NCBI GenBank assembly: GCA_030428865.1
Contig: JAUIEK010000003.1
Location: forward strand, 1-64,000
DNA: 64,000 bases
Source of the DNA: Bacteroidia bacterium
GTDB taxonomy: Bacteria > Bacteroidota > Bacteroidia > Flavobacteriales > Flavobacteriaceae
Direction: 5' to 3'
Positions within the stretch are counted from its first letter, which is position 1. Every line of letters starts with the position of its first letter. Made by a program: the position numbers and the translations under genes. Under the pieces are notes generated by a model. The model ran no database searches. It saw nothing but the letters and a program-made list of their open reading frames with translations, and was not told where the DNA came from. Positions 1-7,251 of this stretch are shown here, one piece after another.

Positions 1-209
1 CTACAGCTTTAAAACTGAATTATAAAGAATACGGTAAAGAGAATGTTTACCTTAATCCAAGTTCAAAGATTTTACATGTTACAGAAAGGAAGCATACAAT
101 ATTAGTGTATGATAGAGATAAAAACTGGAAAGTACTCAGTTATGATCTTAAATTTTTGGAAGAAGCCTTTGGTAAAAAGTTTTCTGATTGTTTAGAGAGT
201 AAAGAATAA
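1..209 (+). CDS. C-terminal fragment of an unrecognised protein
   Basis: The third reading frame is open from the window edge to a TAA at 207-209 and gives 68 residues; the other two plus-strand frames stop within the first 25 bases. The fragment is hydrophilic and rich in Lys, Tyr and Glu, with no membrane segment and one Cys near the end (SDCLESKE). I recognise no family. A hairpin terminator follows 14 bases after the stop, which supports this being the real end of a gene running in from the left. It faces the peptide-export genes tail to tail and need not be related to them. Confidence 0.6.
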   Translation, partial: TALKLNYKEYGKENVYLNPSSKILHVTERKHTILVYDRDKNWKVLSYDLKFLEEAFGKKFSDCLESKE

Positions 210-222
210 AGAAAATTAAATG

Positions 223-250
223 CCGCTTCAAGAAATTGGAGCGGTTTTGT
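223..250 (+). terminator. Intrinsic terminator after the first gene
   Basis: CCGCTTC at 223-229 pairs with GGAGCGG at 238-244 (one T-G wobble) around an 8-base loop and is followed by TTTTGT. It lies just downstream of the partial plus-strand gene and ahead of the 3' end of the convergent HlyD-type gene. Confidence 0.6.
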
Positions 251-282
251 AAGTCTCCCTAAAAACTGGACCAAATTTTAAA

Positions 283-1599
283 CTACTCCATAATTTTCTT
301 AAACTGATAAAAGATACGTTCTAGCAGTCGTAGATCTTCTGTAATAATCTCTGCAACACCGCTCATTTCGGGTTTATAAACAATTGTTTTTTCGTATGAG
401 GTGTTTAATCCGTTAGTAAGTTGTATTTCTACACGGTAATTATTTTCTGTTGCTATTTTAGAGATTTTTGTAACACGCCCTTCAACCTGTCCGTATTCGT
501 GATACGGATAGTTATCAAATTTTATTTTTACTTGCTGATTAATATTGACTTTACCATAACCTCCTGAAGGAATAGTTATAAAACCTATAAAAGATTCGTT
601 TTTAGGAATAACAGTAAATAAAGATTCGCCTGTAGTTACAAATTGATAAGTACTTAAAGGTTTTAAGTAAGACAGTTCTCCAGATATAGGTGCTGCTAAC
701 GTGAAGTTTTGCCGCCATTGATCTATTTGATTTTTAAGATCGTCTATTTTTACTTGGATGTTTCTCTGAAATGTTTGATTTTTTTCTTTTATTTCATACT
801 CCATATCAAGTAATTGTTGCTCTAAATTATCTAAATCTATTTGGTGCTGAGTTACTGTTTTTTTTAAACTTTCTAATTGCTGTTGTTTTTCTCTAAAAAG
901 AGTCTCTTGATTATAAAAATCCATTTTAGAAAGCACGCCTTTTTCATATAAAATTTTATCAGCATTATATTTTATTTGTGCATTATACAATTCTTTTCTA
1001 GCAATAGCTTCTTGACTTTGAGAAATAAGTATAAGACGTTTGTATCGCTTTATTTTACTTTTAAGAATTGCAATACTCTGCGAAACATGATTCGATTTTT
1101 TTGAGTAGGTAGATTCATTTTCTATCCAATAGCGATAATTATAACATAAGTCTTTTAGTTCGTTATAAGAAAGTTGTATGGTGCCAAAGACTAAAGAACT
1201 ATCTGTAAAAACAACTTGGTTAGTCGTGTTTTTTAAAAAATCTTCAACTGTAGGAATTAATGACTCTAAATAACTAATTCCTTCTTTAGAAATAAGGCTC
1301 TCAATTTGAGCAATTGGCTGATTCTTTTCTACAAAAGAACCTTCTGGTTGGTACAAATGAGTTACCTTTCCGTTACTTTTTGTAATGATTTGAATAGGAG
1401 GATTTTGAGTAGAGAGAATGATTTTGCCCGTAATAACATCAGGGTATTTTATAAACCAAGAAAGAAGAACTCCTATAATAACAAAACCGAAAATAACAGC
1501 AGAACCTGTTCTTATAAGAATGTTTGGCGTTTCGCTTAATACATCTCTTACTTGTTCACTATGTTGCTGAATGTCGTCTATTTTTTTATGATCACTCAT
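283..1599 (-). CDS. HlyD-type membrane fusion protein of a peptide exporter
   Basis: This 438-residue protein has a short cytosolic start, one membrane segment at about residues 30-50 (SAVIFGFVIIGVLLSWFI), a split biotinyl-lipoyl-like region (SNGKVTHLYQPEGSFV near 75-90 and the matching half near 300-320), and a long coiled coil at about 170-300. It ends in a beta-barrel region (VKIKFDNYPYHEYGQVEG). That is the usual layout of the periplasmic adaptor of type I exporters. Its ATG at 1597-1599 touches the stop codon of the upstream C39 ABC transporter (TAG at 1600-1602), so the two are almost certainly translationally coupled and work as one exporter. An outer-membrane TolC partner is not next to it. 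Function by family; substrate inferred from the precursor genes upstream. Confidence 0.9.
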   Translation of the reverse strand: MSDHKKIDDIQQHSEQVRDVLSETPNILIRTGSAVIFGFVIIGVLLSWFIKYPDVITGKIILSTQNPPIQIITKSNGKVTHLYQPEGSFVEKNQPIAQIESLISKEGISYLESLIPTVEDFLKNTTNQVVFTDSSLVFGTIQLSYNELKDLCYNYRYWIENESTYSKKSNHVSQSIAILKSKIKRYKRLILISQSQEAIARKELYNAQIKYNADKILYEKGVLSKMDFYNQETLFREKQQQLESLKKTVTQHQIDLDNLEQQLLDMEYEIKEKNQTFQRNIQVKIDDLKNQIDQWRQNFTLAAPISGELSYLKPLSTYQFVTTGESLFTVIPKNESFIGFITIPSGGYGKVNINQQVKIKFDNYPYHEYGQVEGRVTKISKIATENNYRVEIQLTNGLNTSYEKTIVYKPEMSGVAEIITEDLRLLERIFYQFKKIME

Positions 1600-3810
1600 C
1601 TAGTCTCCTAACTCAAGTTGATTTTTTACTAAAGTATAATATGCTCCTTTTTTTGCGGTTAATTCACTGTGAGTGCCAGATTCTACAATTTCTCCTTTAT
1701 CAAGAACAATAATATTATCTGCATTTTTTACAGTACTTAATCGATGTGCTACAATAATAACCGTTTTTCCCTTAAAAAAAGAAGCCAAATTTTCAATAAT
1801 TACTTTTTCATTATTGGCATCTAATGCACTGGTTGCTTCATCAAAAAATAAATATTGAGGATCTTTATACACGGCACGCGCAATTAAAATACGTTGTTTT
1901 TGTCCGCCACTTAAGCCTATACCACTAGAGCCAATTCGTGTATGATATCCTAAAGGCATTGATTCAATAAAAGGTTCAATATTGGCTATTTGTACTGATT
2001 TTAGCAACTTTTCTTTGTCTACCAAACCTTCAGAATCAGATTCAGTAACATTTCTATAAATAGAATCTGCAAAGATATATCCATCTTGCATTACAGTTCC
2101 GCAGTGTTTTCGTAAAAAAGAACTACTAATACTATTAATGTTTGTGTTACCAATATGAATATTTCCAGAAGTAGGCTTATAAAACTTTAATAAGAGTTTA
2201 ATAAGAGTTGTTTTTCCGCTTCCGCTAGCTCCTACAATAGCTGTTACTTTACCCTCTGGAATTGTTAAGTTTATATCTTTTAAAACCAATTCTGAGGCAC
2301 TAGAGCCATATCGGAAGTTTATATTTGAAAGTGTAATTGTTTTGTTTTTAGGGAAAGAAGTTAAGTAAGTCTCTGTATTTTTTTCATCATCTTCTTTATT
2401 GTGAATCTCTGCCAAACGTTCAAGACTCAATTTAGCATCCTGTCCATCTTGAATAAAGGATACAAAATTATTTATAGGCCCATTTAATTGCCCAATAATA
2501 TATTGAACTGAAAGCATCATACCCAAAGTCATTTCCCCATCAATAACTGATTTAGCCGCCACAAAAGTGATAAGAATATTCTTCAGTTCATTTAAAAAGC
2601 TTCCGCCAATGGTTTGTGTTTGCGAGAGCTTTAGCCCTCTAATTGATATTTTAAATAATCTTAGTTGAATTGCTTCCCATTCCCAACGACGCCTTTTTTC
2701 TGAACCATTTAGTTTAATTTCTTGCATTCCGTTAATAAGCTGAATAGTACTACTTTGATTTCCAGAGGATTCATCGAATAGTTTGTAATCAATTTCTGCT
2801 CTTTTTTTCAAAAACAGGAGAGTCCATAAAATATAAAGAGAAGCTCCTAGAAGAAATATAAAAAAGATAGAAAGTTTATAGTAAGCCAACACTGCTCCAA
2901 AAACAAGAACGCTAAAAGCACCAAAAACGATGTTTAAACTGTTTGATGATAAAAAATCTTGCACTCTTCTATGGTCTTGTATGCGTTGCATTAAATCACC
3001 TATATTTTTTGAGTCAAAAAAGGAGAGAGGGAGCTTCATCAATTTAATTAAAAAAGTAGAAAGTAGTTTAATATTGATTCGGCTAGTCATATGCAACAAC
3101 AACCAAGAACGAATAGCTTGAACGGAGGTTTGTGATATAAACAACGTAAGCTGGGCTACTAAAATTAAGTAAATGAAATTAAGATTTTGGTAATTAATAC
3201 CATAATCTACCACAGCTTGTGTTAAAAAAGGTAATACCAATTGCAATAAACTGGTTACAAAAAGCCCTAATAAAAGCTGATAAATACTTTTATAGTGAGG
3301 TTTAAAGTAAGGAAAAAGAAATTTGAATCCTTTTTTTTTAGAAGTATCAATTTCTTCTGTATTGTAGAATTCAGGAGTGGTTTCTAATAACAATAGAATT
3401 CCTTCTTTAGAGCTATCATCTGTTTGGTTTTTGGTACTAATCCATCCTTTTAAAAATTCATTTTTGGTATATTTTAATAATCCATGAGCAGGATCAGCCA
3501 CATAAACAATTCCTTTTTGTATTTTGTAAACAATTACAAAGTGTCTTTGTTTCCAATAAGCAATACAAGGTAAAGGTACTTCTTCTTCTAATGTTTGATA
3601 CGGCAAGCTTACACCAAGAGTTTGTAAACCAATACTTTCAGCAGCATCGGCTATTCCGCCAAGTGAAACTCCTGTTTTATCGATACTTGCTTTTTCTCGT
3701 AAATAATTTAAATCGTAACTTTTTCCGTAGTATTTGGCAATCATTTTTAAACAGGTAGGCCCGCAATCCATTTGATCTAACTGCTTGTAAAAAGGAAACT
3801 TTTTTCTCAT
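1600..3810 (-). CDS. C39 peptidase-containing ABC exporter for Gly-Gly leader peptides
   Basis: This 736-residue protein combines an N-terminal C39 cysteine peptidase (residues 1-140), a six-helix membrane domain (about 165-440) and an ATPase domain (about 490-736). The peptidase shows the catalytic Cys16 in MDCGPTC, His90 in KQRHFVIVY and Asp106 in VADP. The ATPase has Walker A GASGSGKTT (527-535), signature LSGGQKQR (from 633), Walker B YLFFDE (653-658) and the H-loop His689, so it looks fully active. Such proteins cut precursors after a double-Gly leader and export the core. Small Gly-Gly leader genes lie directly upstream on the same strand. A hairpin sits a few bases before the start codon and may set how much exporter is made relative to peptide. 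Confidence 0.95.
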   Translation of the reverse strand: MRKKFPFYKQLDQMDCGPTCLKMIAKYYGKSYDLNYLREKASIDKTGVSLGGIADAAESIGLQTLGVSLPYQTLEEEVPLPCIAYWKQRHFVIVYKIQKGIVYVADPAHGLLKYTKNEFLKGWISTKNQTDDSSKEGILLLLETTPEFYNTEEIDTSKKKGFKFLFPYFKPHYKSIYQLLLGLFVTSLLQLVLPFLTQAVVDYGINYQNLNFIYLILVAQLTLFISQTSVQAIRSWLLLHMTSRINIKLLSTFLIKLMKLPLSFFDSKNIGDLMQRIQDHRRVQDFLSSNSLNIVFGAFSVLVFGAVLAYYKLSIFFIFLLGASLYILWTLLFLKKRAEIDYKLFDESSGNQSSTIQLINGMQEIKLNGSEKRRRWEWEAIQLRLFKISIRGLKLSQTQTIGGSFLNELKNILITFVAAKSVIDGEMTLGMMLSVQYIIGQLNGPINNFVSFIQDGQDAKLSLERLAEIHNKEDDEKNTETYLTSFPKNKTITLSNINFRYGSSASELVLKDINLTIPEGKVTAIVGASGSGKTTLIKLLLKFYKPTSGNIHIGNTNINSISSSFLRKHCGTVMQDGYIFADSIYRNVTESDSEGLVDKEKLLKSVQIANIEPFIESMPLGYHTRIGSSGIGLSGGQKQRILIARAVYKDPQYLFFDEATSALDANNEKVIIENLASFFKGKTVIIVAHRLSTVKNADNIIVLDKGEIVESGTHSELTAKKGAYYTLVKNQLELGD

Positions 3811-3816
3811 GTAATG

Positions 3817-3856
3817 AAAAAGGGTTAATTGTAAAATTATTTATACAAAAAACCCT
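3817..3856 (-). terminator. Hairpin terminator or attenuator in front of the exporter gene
   Basis: AGGGTT (3821-3826) pairs with AACCCT (3851-3856), with a further TTGTA/TACAA pairing inside. On the minus strand the stem is followed by four to five T residues and then, within about ten bases, by the exporter start codon at 3810. It ends the transcript of the precursor at 3896-4009, and the exporter would be made by read-through or from a weak promoter between 3857 and 3895. Confidence 0.55.
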
Positions 3857-3895
3857 ATTTGGTTATTATAATAGTGTTGTTAAAGATACAGAAAT

Positions 3896-4009
3896 CTAAA
3901 TATATCGCCTGCGAATTGCTCCTCCTTTTACTTTTGTAAGTATTAGGTTCTTTTCTACTCGGCTTTTACCTAAAGCCAATTCTGCTAGTGTTTTTTTTAC
4001 TTTTTTCAT
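3896..4009 (-). CDS. Gly-Gly leader precursor with 7-residue core
   Basis: This gene encodes 37 residues. It begins MKKVKKTLAELALGKS, a leader pattern shared with the next gene upstream, and reaches LTKVKGG at residues 24-30. The predicted product after the double Gly is only AIRRRYI. The ATG at 4007-4009 is preceded by GTTGGTC, as in the sister gene at 4353-4472. The exporter gene follows immediately downstream beyond a hairpin. The leader logic matches C39 substrates; whether the heptapeptide is a signal, a toxin or a remnant cannot be told. There is no Cys, Ser or Thr in the core, so thioether modification is excluded. Confidence 0.7.
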   Translation of the reverse strand: MKKVKKTLAELALGKSRVEKNLILTKVKGGAIRRRYI

Positions 4010-4352
4010 GACCAACTGTTTTTAGATTAATCTTTATAAAGGTACAAATTTTATATTTATTTTACGTAAGGGAAACAATTAAATGACAGGTAGTATAAAG
4101 GGAAAAGTAAATATATTACTATACTAAAGAAGTGCTTTTTTATTACTTAATGTAAAACTGGTTTTAGAATGTAAATTGCTTTAATCGATACTTTTATTTC
4201 AAGAGTAAATACCTATATGATATCTATTTGATTTAACTTAGTTGCAAGAAGAAACTTTTTCCCATAAAAAAAGGGTTAATTGTAAAAATTACTTTTACAA
4301 AAAACCCTATTTACTTATTAATTAAATGTATTCTTAAATAATCTAGAAAATT
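4010..4352. other. Intergenic stretch between two precursor genes
   Basis: No convincing gene is present. On the minus strand it holds the promoter region of the 37-residue precursor, including TTTCCCTTACG (reverse complement around 4063-4076) and TATAAAATTTG, which resembles a -7 box with one extra base. It also holds the hairpin terminator of the upstream precursor (4265-4308). The remainder is AT-rich with only very short open frames. Confidence 0.5.
4265..4308 (-). terminator. Hairpin terminator after the second short precursor
   Basis: AGGGTT (4272-4277) pairs with AACCCT (4303-4308) and TTGTAAAA (4280-4287) with TTTTACAA (4293-4300); on the minus strand seven T residues follow. Sequence and layout closely match the hairpin at 3817-3856, suggesting that precursor and terminator were duplicated together. 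Confidence 0.7.
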
Positions 4353-4472
4353 TTATCGCTTAATTTCCCAGCCTAACATACCTCCTCTTACTTTCGTAAG
4401 TAGTAGTTGATTTCTTTTCGTTTGACCTTTACTTAAAGCCAACTCTGTCAAAGTTTTTTTTGTTTTCTTCAT
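4353..4472 (-). CDS. Gly-Gly leader precursor with 8-residue core
   Basis: This gene encodes 39 residues. The leader MKKTKKTLTELALSKG and the cleavage region LLTKVRGG (residues 24-31) align with the 37-residue precursor at 3896-4009, and the bases before the start codon (AGTTGGTC) are the same. The core after the double Gly would be MLGWEIKR. It has its own hairpin terminators on both sides, so it is probably a single-gene transcript. Leader conserved and core replaced is the usual pattern of diversifying secreted peptides. The core has no Cys, Ser or Thr. Assignment as a C39 exporter substrate is inferred from the leader and the adjacent exporter. Confidence 0.7.
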   Translation of the reverse strand: MKKTKKTLTELALSKGQTKRNQLLLTKVRGGMLGWEIKR

Positions 4473-4554
4473 GACCAACTATTTTTATAGGTTATTAATG
4501 TAAAGATAAGCATTTTAAAGTAATTGGTTAAAAACAAGAGTTTACTATCACATT

Positions 4555-4585
4555 AAAAAGGGTTAACAAATTTATTAACCCCTTT
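4555..4585 (-). terminator. Hairpin terminator after the broken precursor
   Basis: GGGTTAA (4560-4566) pairs with TTAACCC (4575-4581), and on the minus strand the stem is followed by TTTTTAATG. It lies 35 bases beyond the last codon of the broken precursor and would end a transcript running from the hydroxylase-like gene through the precursors at 5097-5303 and 4871-5044. Confidence 0.6.
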
Positions 4586-4619
4586 ATAGTAATTTGAAAT
4601 TTCTTCTTTTGTGTTTAAA

Positions 4620-4825
4620 TTATTTATCTTTCTTATCCCAATTTGAACAGTATCTATGATCAAGAAGATCACTTAAAATTTCATCACTATGTCTAGCTTG
4701 AATTTGTATGAGAAACTAATAAAGGCTTCCATCTGTAACTCCACATTTTATTTTATGTTTAGAAGTCCTTGGTTAGAATTATCCTTACTTAGTAAAATCG
4801 AATAAATATTTTTTAATTTCTTCAT
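4620..4825 (-). pseudogene. Broken Gly-Gly-type precursor gene
   Basis: From ATG at 4825 a leader-like start (MKKLKNIYSILLSKDN) runs to a stop at 4748-4750 after 25 codons. In the neighbouring frame the sequence reads HKIKCGVTDGSLY, matching the KVKGG-type cleavage site with Cys-Gly in place of Gly-Gly, then a stop at 4716-4718. It then continues open for 31 codons, ending YCSNWDKKDK at 4620. One frameshift and one in-frame stop would join these into a precursor of normal size with a longer Cys-containing core. It lies between intact precursors in the same orientation. It could instead be two unrelated short open frames, but the leader, cleavage-like site and position argue for decay of a former family member. 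Confidence 0.5.
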
Positions 4826-4870
4826 AATTAATTTAAAGTGATTCTTTATAAAAATACTGATTCTCAGATA

Positions 4871-5044
4871 TTATTTAACTCTTATGTAAGGGAAAAGCCA
4901 TATACGGTTGCAGCAAGTCACGTTCTGTACATGTACAAAAAGATTGAACTGACTATTACCTCCTTTTACTTGTCTAATAGATTTTTTAATTTGATTACTG
5001 TTTAAATTTAGTGCTGATATTGTTTTTTGTTTAATTGTCTTCAT
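4871..5044 (-). CDS. Gly-Gly leader precursor with a Cys-Cys core
   Basis: This gene encodes 57 residues. The leader MKTIKQKTISALNLNS runs to RQVKGG (residues 24-29). The 28-residue core starts NSQF and contains VTCCNR and several aromatic and hydrophobic residues (IWLFPYI). It lies 52 bases downstream of the precursor at 5097-5303, on the same strand, with no terminator between them, so the two are probably co-transcribed. The core's N-S start is shared with two other precursors here. The adjacent Cys pair could form disulfides after export. The substrate role is inferred from the leader and the exporter gene. Confidence 0.7.
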   Translation of the reverse strand: MKTIKQKTISALNLNSNQIKKSIRQVKGGNSQFNLFVHVQNVTCCNRIWLFPYIRVK

Positions 5045-5096
5045 AAAATATTATTTTATATTATTAATGAAATATTTATTATTGATAACCGAATTA

Positions 5097-5303
5097 TTAT
5101 TGTACATCTGGGATATACATGGGCAATAAGGGAAATTTCTCAGAGATAGGCTGATCAGGATCTGCTGTTTCTGGTTTAGAAAGATATCCCGCATGACATC
5201 CTTCTGAATTACCTCCAGTAATTTTTGATAGTAACTCCGCACTTGTTTTATTATTAGCTTGCATAGCTAACTCTGTAAATGTTTTTCTTCTATTTGTTTT
5301 CAT
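5097..5303 (-). CDS. Gly-Gly leader precursor next to the hydroxylase-like gene
   Basis: This gene encodes 68 residues. The leader MKTNRRKTFTELAMQANN ends in LLSKITGG (residues 24-31). The core begins NSEGCHAGY and is rich in Pro, Asp and Glu further on, ending YIPDVQ. The start codon lies only five bases after the stop of the hydroxylase-like gene, so this is the most likely substrate of that enzyme. The first residues of the core (N-S-E-x-C-H) recur in the precursor at 6735-6911 on the other side of the enzyme gene. The core carries one Cys, one His and several Asp and Pro residues that could be targets for hydroxylation. Confidence 0.8.
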   Translation of the reverse strand: MKTNRRKTFTELAMQANNKTSAELLSKITGGNSEGCHAGYLSKPETADPDQPISEKFPLLPMYIPDVQ

Positions 5304-5308
5304 AAAAT

Positions 5309-6631
5309 TTAATGTTTAAAATTAAATAAGGGATTTTTTTGTAGAAAAACAGAATACGTAAAATTATAAGGTTGCGCATCGTATGTAAGTAAATTTGTCT
5401 TTTCTTTCCATTTATGATATAATTGTATAATAGAATCTTTTATTTCTCTATAAATAGCCAACCCTTTTTTAGTAAAAATAATGGTTTCCTTGCTTTCCCC
5501 ATTTTTAGAAATCATATAAGACAAATCCAGCAAGCTCTTTCGAAGGTAAAATCCTATTCTACCTATAGCTTCATGTTTTTGCTTTGTGGAAAAAACCTCC
5601 TGACTTAAACAAGCATCTAAGCAACGTAAAGATGTGTAATAAGTATATAATGCATGAAAATAAGTACGGATATCTCTTCCGTGATGCACTTCAGATACGT
5701 TTTTCTGCAATCCAAAGGCATCAACAATTGCTGTGCTTTCAGGGATATTAAAGAATGAAGCGCCTTGGTAAATAACAGCATTAAAAATAACATGTCCGCC
5801 TTGATGGGCAATATCATCAATAAAAAAAACTTCGTCGTATGTTTCTTGGTAGGCATTAAAAAAAGCAACTCCTTGGGCAGAAAGTGTAGCGAAAGAGTTC
5901 TGTAGGGTTGTATCTGTATTAAATATAACTATTTTGCGTAACGCTAGTAGAAGCAGATTATAGTATTCTGGAATACATTTTTCGATTAAATTGAAAGCAT
6001 TGTACAAAGCTTCTTTTTTTTGTTCTGTAATTCTTTCTATTTCTACAGATAGCGGAGTTTCTTGATTGCCATAAAAGGGAGCTAAAAGTGTAACGGGATA
6101 TTTTAATACTTCAATTTTGGTGTTTGGTACATAAGTAGGTTTTTCAAAAGAGAATTCAATCACTTCTTCATTATGATAAAGCGTAAAATAATTTTTGCTT
6201 TGTGATACAATACTAACAGGTTTGTTTGTCTCTTTCGTATGAAACCAGCCCAAATTAGGTATATAAACTCTTCCATGAATATCAGTAACTGCAGAAATTT
6301 TTTTTAAACGATTTTTAGATGAAGTATATCCATAAATGAGTTGTGATAGATTGTATGGAATTGATTTTGGTTTATTAAAAAAAGCAAAAAATAATGGATC
6401 TTGATAGATATAGTCATCCTCAAAATCAATTGAATCAAAAATTGTTTCGTTTGTTTTATAGAGCAACATTTTAATATGCTCAATCATCTCGTCAATGCCC
6501 GATAAATAATACGATTTTAGTAACAATGTTTTTTGTATAAGGATTTCACAAATTAAAAATACTTTCTCAGAAATAGGGTAAAACATACACAACCGCATAC
6601 ACCAACATGTTTGTGAGTATTTATTTCCCAA
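5309..6631 (-). CDS. Candidate HExxH-type peptide beta-hydroxylase with variant HQGGH motif
   Basis: This 440-residue soluble protein has two features that recall the 2-oxoglutarate- and iron-dependent HExxH family of peptide beta-hydroxylases. They are a His-x-x-x-His motif (DDIAHQGGHVIFN, residues 276-280 for HQGGH) and, 35 residues later, an Arg/His block (HHGRDIRTYFHALYT, residues 316-330) like the family's R-x-D-x-R ... H segment. The Glu of HExxH is replaced by Gln and Gly fills the next place. The N-terminal part is helical and loosely matches the family. Its gene lies between two precursor genes with the same core start and 5 bases from one of them. I infer a modifying enzyme for those cores. 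A zinc protease is less likely without the Glu. The upstream start is the first ATG; others lie inside. Confidence 0.55.
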   Translation of the reverse strand: MGNKYSQTCWCMRLCMFYPISEKVFLICEILIQKTLLLKSYYLSGIDEMIEHIKMLLYKTNETIFDSIDFEDDYIYQDPLFFAFFNKPKSIPYNLSQLIYGYTSSKNRLKKISAVTDIHGRVYIPNLGWFHTKETNKPVSIVSQSKNYFTLYHNEEVIEFSFEKPTYVPNTKIEVLKYPVTLLAPFYGNQETPLSVEIERITEQKKEALYNAFNLIEKCIPEYYNLLLLALRKIVIFNTDTTLQNSFATLSAQGVAFFNAYQETYDEVFFIDDIAHQGGHVIFNAVIYQGASFFNIPESTAIVDAFGLQKNVSEVHHGRDIRTYFHALYTYYTSLRCLDACLSQEVFSTKQKHEAIGRIGFYLRKSLLDLSYMISKNGESKETIIFTKKGLAIYREIKDSIIQLYHKWKEKTNLLTYDAQPYNFTYSVFLQKNPLFNFKH

Positions 6632-6734
6632 TTAAACACAATATTCTTATACCCTTTCTTTTAACTTTTGTTAATAATCTGTTATTGATTGTGGTCTTTG
6701 AATTACAAGGGAAAATCTATAACTATTTTTTGTA

Positions 6735-6911
6735 TTAATCCATACTTAACAATGAGTCTAAGTCCATCTTTGCAAAAGCTTCTTCATCCTCTTTAGAAAC
6801 ATGGCAGCTCTCTGAATTACCTCCAGTAATCTGTTGAAGAAGAGTAGTTGTCTTAATTTTAGATATAGTTTTTTTAAAATCTTCTAATGAAAGTTTTTGT
6901 TGTTTTTTCAT
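6735..6911 (-). CDS. Gly-Gly leader precursor, acidic core
   Basis: This gene encodes 58 residues from the ATG at 6909-6911. An upstream ATG nine codons earlier is possible, but the MKKQQKL start matches the other leaders. The leader SLEDFKKTISKIKTTTLL ends in QQITGG (27-32). The core starts NSESCHVSKED and is strongly acidic, ending SLLSMD. It shares ITGG-N-S-E-x-C-H with the precursor at 5097-5303, and the two flank the hydroxylase-like gene, so they probably meet the same enzyme and exporter. No terminator is evident before the enzyme gene 103 bases downstream, so both may share a transcript. Confidence 0.75.
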   Translation of the reverse strand: MKKQQKLSLEDFKKTISKIKTTTLLQQITGGNSESCHVSKEDEEAFAKMDLDSLLSMD

Positions 6912-7133
6912 AATATTTTGAAATTTATTAATAACCACAAAGCTAAATATATATTTTAAAATGAAATAAAAATTTAAAATTTTATTTTAAAAAAAAACAA
7001 AAAACAAAAAATAAATTAAATTATATAACTACTATTGTTTTAGTTTTAAATGAGATAATAAGCGTGTGAAAAAGTAATTTTTTGTTAAAAATGTGATCTT
7101 ACCTCGTATGGTAAATACGTTATACACCAAAGA

Positions 7134-7150
7134 ATTGTATTGAATACAAT
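7134..7150. promoter_or_regulatory. 17-base palindrome, possible operator
   Basis: ATTGTATT (7134-7141) and AATACAAT (7143-7150) are exact reverse complements around one central G. Nothing follows that looks like a T-tract, so it is less likely to be a terminator and could bind a dimeric regulator. It lies about 220 bases before the acidic-core precursor. No regulator gene is present nearby. Confidence 0.3.
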
Positions 7151-7192
7151 CTGTTAGGGGACTAAATATAAGGTAAAATCAAATTTAAAAAG

Positions 7193-7226
7193 AAAAAAGC
7201 ACACTTACAAAAACTATAAGTGTGCT
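7193..7226 (-). terminator. Strong intrinsic terminator after the proline-rich precursor
   Basis: AGCACACTTA (7198-7207) pairs perfectly with TAAGTGTGCT (7217-7226) around a 9-base loop. On the minus strand the stem is followed directly by a T-run (7193-7197). It lies 25 bases past the stop of the precursor at 7252-7425 and isolates that gene from the rest of the cluster. Confidence 0.85.
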
Positions 7227-7251
7227 ACTAAATAATTATGTTTTAAAAGTT

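Larger units (their letters stand above)
6912..7251. other. AT-rich intergenic stretch between two precursors
   Basis: About 340 bases without a gene. It contains long A/T runs near 6960-7020, the upstream region of the precursor at 6735-6911, a perfect 17-base palindrome (7134-7150) and the terminator of the precursor at 7252-7425 (7193-7226). No leader-like open frame was found on either strand. Confidence 0.5.

Noticed and set aside
5051..5242. Open frame overlapping the precursor at 5097-5303
   Set aside because: It lies in another frame of the same strand, lacks a Gly-Gly leader of the family type and runs into non-coding sequence.
5309..6631. Calling the HQGGH protein a zinc protease
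   Set aside because: The catalytic Glu of HExxH is absent, there is no signal peptide, and the downstream Arg/His block fits the peptide hydroxylase family better.
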